From the NCBI GenBank assembly GCA_039000515.1, contig JBCFYV010009882.1, positions 49,267,118-49,331,117 of the forward strand: a DNA stretch of 64,000 nt. The letters are read 5' to 3'. The notes beneath the pieces are model-generated. The model saw only the letters and a program-made list of their open reading frames with translations, ran no database searches and had not been told where the DNA came from. Source of the stretch: Timema cristinae (taxonomy: Eukaryota; Arthropoda; Insecta; Phasmatodea; Timematidae). Positions within the stretch are counted from its first letter, which is position 1; each line of letters begins with the position of its first letter. Shown one piece after another: positions 61,171 through 64,000 of the stretch. A program made the position numbers and the translations under genes.

Positions 61171-61839
61171 ATCGAATAACCAATTAAAATATACAAAAAC
61201 ATTCTGGTTCATTATTAATTCCACACTGTAGCCGCATAGTAATTTAGCCTTAAAAAAATCTGCAGGATAAACACATTCAATGATGTGTAATGGTTTCAAT
61301 AAGTGTAGCCTTAACACAATTATTTCTTTTAGCTTTGAATTAGTTTGAAACTCAATTATATTACCAATCCCCTCAAGCTTAATTTTCGACCTTAAGCGCC
61401 TCTAGCTAGTCCCTCCCATCTCATTTCTAATGACACAATCTTATTGAAGTAAAGTGCTCGCCCCGGGACTCAATATTCACAGGTTCAAACCTTGATGACG
61501 TAAACTTATTATTACCAAGTGATCCATAGGACAACTTCCTACGTAAAGGAAGTAAAGCCTTCGGTTGCAAGTCGATTATGATATGTGAAATATCTCTGGA
61601 AAATATATGTGATACTTTTCTTGCAAAATGTGTAGACACTTTATTGCTCAATCATGGGATTGTGTGGAAAGCAGCGGTAAAACAATTGGAGTTCATGACT
61701 TCTTTAAAATACGTGCTTTCTAACAAAGAGAGCGTGTGGGCGTCACTAACCGGCCACTGGAATTAATACACCCACCGATCGAGATGAATGAGGTAGCATT
61801 TCAAAACCAATATATATACGTAGGTAATATATTTTCTCC

Positions 61840-61956
<117 letters not shown>

Positions 61957-62502
61957 CAATTGATATATAAAGGGATTGGTTAGTAATGGACTCACGAGAA
62001 TTGATCTATTTGATCCATCCTCTCGCCTTTGATTGTCTAAAAATAGAACAGCAAGCAACATCTTCAGTAAAGTTAACGTATTGCCCTCCGTGTCGAATGT
62101 GCTTGCCTTATTTACAGATTCCATTACTGTTGCACATTATATTTATCGTAAGATTCATAGTCAATATTCCCTAGTAAATTCGGTTCTTTTCTTTTGTTTA
62201 TTGTTTGGTAATTCTTTCCAAGTGTTCTCTAACAAAACTCATCTTTTCTAATTTTCTCCATGTTATTCCGTATAGTTCGAGATAGTCCGAGGTTTCAGCA
62301 ATCCGACTTACTCTGGGTCGCAACTACCTCAAATTAGCGAGACTACATATTGTATATATAATTATATAATGATTTATATTATATATAGCGAGTGTATAAA
62401 TTATACATATTATACTAATATAAAGCAACATGGCTGACTCACCCACTGACATTAATGTTTACCCACTTCCAGATGAGATATAAACTTGAAATTTGTCATA
62501 CT

Positions 62503-62704
62503 TATATTATTATTATTATTAGCACCGCGTCTTACTACCCGTTCGGGTTATACGCACTTACGCTAACGTGTAATGGTAGGGTGATTGTGAGATGAAATGA
62601 AGGACCTACAGTTTAACGTGTAATCCGAACCACGGTGGAGACCTGGCATTCCCCACATTCACAAGATGTCTTGTCAGAGGTGAAGGAAGGGTTTGGTAAG
62701 CAGG
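62503..62704 (-). mobile_element. SINE family A lacking its head
   Basis: Reverse tail GCACCGCGTCTTACTACCCG and complete body up to AAGGAAGGGTTTGGTAAGCA, where similarity stops. The tRNA-like part is missing at the 5' side, as in a truncated insertion. Confidence 0.85.
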
Positions 62705-63104
62705 TCATACTTATAGCTTCTAAACTGTAACCGACGTGAAAATTCTAAAAAGTTTAAAAAAATTAACTTTTAACCCCCCAAAAAATTCAAAATAACGGAG
62801 CAACTTTAAAGTCGGTGGACCCATCTTTGGAGGCCTCTTGTGGCGAAACGGTAAGACTTATCAAAAAACGGCTCTGGAATTACATTGGTTTACATACACT
62901 TGCAAAGAAAACTCATGGAGGGTTTTGGGGTGGAGACCTCAACGAGCAAAGCGATTACATAACAAATAGGCCCAAGTGCCTCTCCTTAGGCCATTTTGAG
63001 CTAGTTTTTCAATCCTCTACCACTTCTCAAGGTTTGCTGTTTAATCCGGGAAAACTCTGTAGGATGTTATGTTTGCTTACCAAATTGTAGACATAGCCGT
63101 TGGT
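62705..63104. other. Unassigned sequence with a 91-codon open frame
   Basis: A plus-strand frame at 62815-63090 (MDPSLEASCGETVRLIKKRL..) matches no family I recognise and has no splice or promoter context. It starts about 110 nt after the truncated SINE. Probably noncoding. Confidence 0.3.
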
Positions 63105-63305
63105 ATTGTCTGGTCTGGTTTTCTAGTGACATGGAGGTCAGATTTCTAATCTGGTTGGTTGTGCTAAGGCTTATTTACTAAAATTGCTCTCACTCTCCCA
63201 ACACTTTAATGGTGGTACACATCTTCTAAATTCTAATTCCTCATCCTTTTTCCATTAGTGTAATTATGTGGCGAGCCTAGATGGGTGGTAAGACATGGAG
63301 CACGA
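63105..63305 (+). mobile_element. SINE family C/B, diverged
   Basis: GGTTTTCTAGTGACATGGAG, CTCTCACTCTCCCAACACTT, TTCCATTAGTGTAATTATGT and the tail AGATGGGTGGTAAGACATGG. Confidence 0.55.
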
Positions 63306-63539
63306 GAAATATAAAAATATAAGAAGGTAGGTTGTAACATAGCCATGAATTTGACCGGTGTACATGATTAGGGTTTTAAAAGAATCTTCCACTTTTCCAG
63401 GCTGGATATCTCTCTGAGTTTTAAGTTTATCCTGACCATTGACACTCTTTACTATATATTCTAGATTTAGATGTATAAGAAGAAAAAAAACGGACATCCT
63501 CGGCTAAAAGGAAAAGAATAAAGATGAAAGGAGTTGAGT

Positions 63540-63780
63540 GAATCATGAACAGGCAGGCAGGCAAGCAGTGGAAGGTGAAGGGAGAGAAAGGAAGGGGTTT
63601 GCAGCAGAAGGCGCTGAATAAATATTGGTTTCACAGCCCATTCCACTGATGAAGTTGGAGGGAGTGTCGGTGCAAGGTCCTACACAGACAAGATTGGAAA
63701 GGAGGAGGGGTAGGGTTAAGGGGTTGAACTCCTATGGGGGATAAAGGCGAAGGGTGTTTTAAAGTGGAAGTGTACCGCAT
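63540..63780. other. Purine-rich GC-richer island
   Basis: GGCAGGCAGGCAAGCAGTGG, AAGGGAGAGAAAGGAAGGGG and AGGCGCTGAATAAATATTGG. Non-repetitive; candidate conserved noncoding DNA only by composition. Confidence 0.3.
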
Positions 63781-64000
63781 ACAGAAGCTAATATTCAACC
63801 GAAAACTTACACCAAGATCTTGTACTTTCCTGAGGAAAAGTGTGTTTGTTCATGTGTATTTCTTTATCTGTAGATGTTTCATTAGAAAAGTTTATTTTTA
63901 TTTTTTTATGAAACTGAAGAGGTAAGGAGGAGGAAATGAATGTTGTTGTTTTTTTTTATTTAAACATAAACATATGGAAATTTTTTCAATGTTTTCTCTT

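Noticed and set aside
62815..63090. Novel 91-residue protein
   Set aside because: No family match, no repeatable codon signal and no transcription or splice context; kept only as an unassigned stretch.

Overview
This is an AT-rich, gene-poor animal nuclear segment. Almost all of it looks like intron and interspersed repeats. The only host coding sequence I can support is three short exons, all on the minus strand, that encode part of the T-box DNA-binding domain of a Tbx2/3-type gene (optomotor-blind/bifid in flies). One exon carries the Bifid-like motif [14 protein letters not shown], so I favour an arthropod, but the species cannot be told from this sequence.

The main result is the exon arrangement. 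Two exons at 23647-23760 and 22934-23047 are each exactly 114 nt, have the same phases, are 599 nt apart and encode the same 38-residue stretch of the T-box. The first gives the fly Bifid-type sequence, and the second gives a sequence closer to vertebrate TBX2/TBX3 ([19 protein letters not shown]). Both end in AACAG|GTAC and both join in frame to the single downstream exon at 9867-10020 (..[21 protein letters not shown]). This is the layout of a mutually exclusive exon pair inside a DNA-binding domain. The exons before this pair and after DKHGF were not found. They should lie outside the window, above 64000 and below 1.

The rest of the window is mobile and tandem DNA. (1) At least four tRNA-derived SINE families are present. 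Families A, B and C have different heads but share one 3' tail, which ends in the GTATAACCCGAACGGGTAGT palindrome and often AAT/TTA runs. (2) A Helitron with both termini visible (37733-41228, minus strand) keeps a helicase ORF and an N-terminal Cys domain but has lost its Rep region. A short non-autonomous Helitron-like element (43655-44433) carries a nested SINE. (3) Several hAT-like short elements occur, three with recognisable 8-bp target duplications; one of these splits a 63-bp minisatellite. (4) A foldback MITE family has TTAA ends; one copy contains a perfect 138-bp inverted repeat. (5) A ~1.5-kb family with 13-bp terminal inverted repeats has two full copies in opposite orientation. 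(6) There is a PIF/Harbinger transposase fragment. (7) Minisatellites at 4.6-6.4 kb and 30.1-31.2 kb, a large (GTAT)n array at 31.5 kb and several long (AT)n runs are present.

A few non-repetitive, more GC-rich islands stand out from the AT-rich background (about 0.93-1.13, 6.43-6.72, 45.34-45.75, 57.72-58.04 and 63.54-63.78 kb). They are candidates for cis-regulatory DNA of the T-box gene. This rests on composition and short motifs only.
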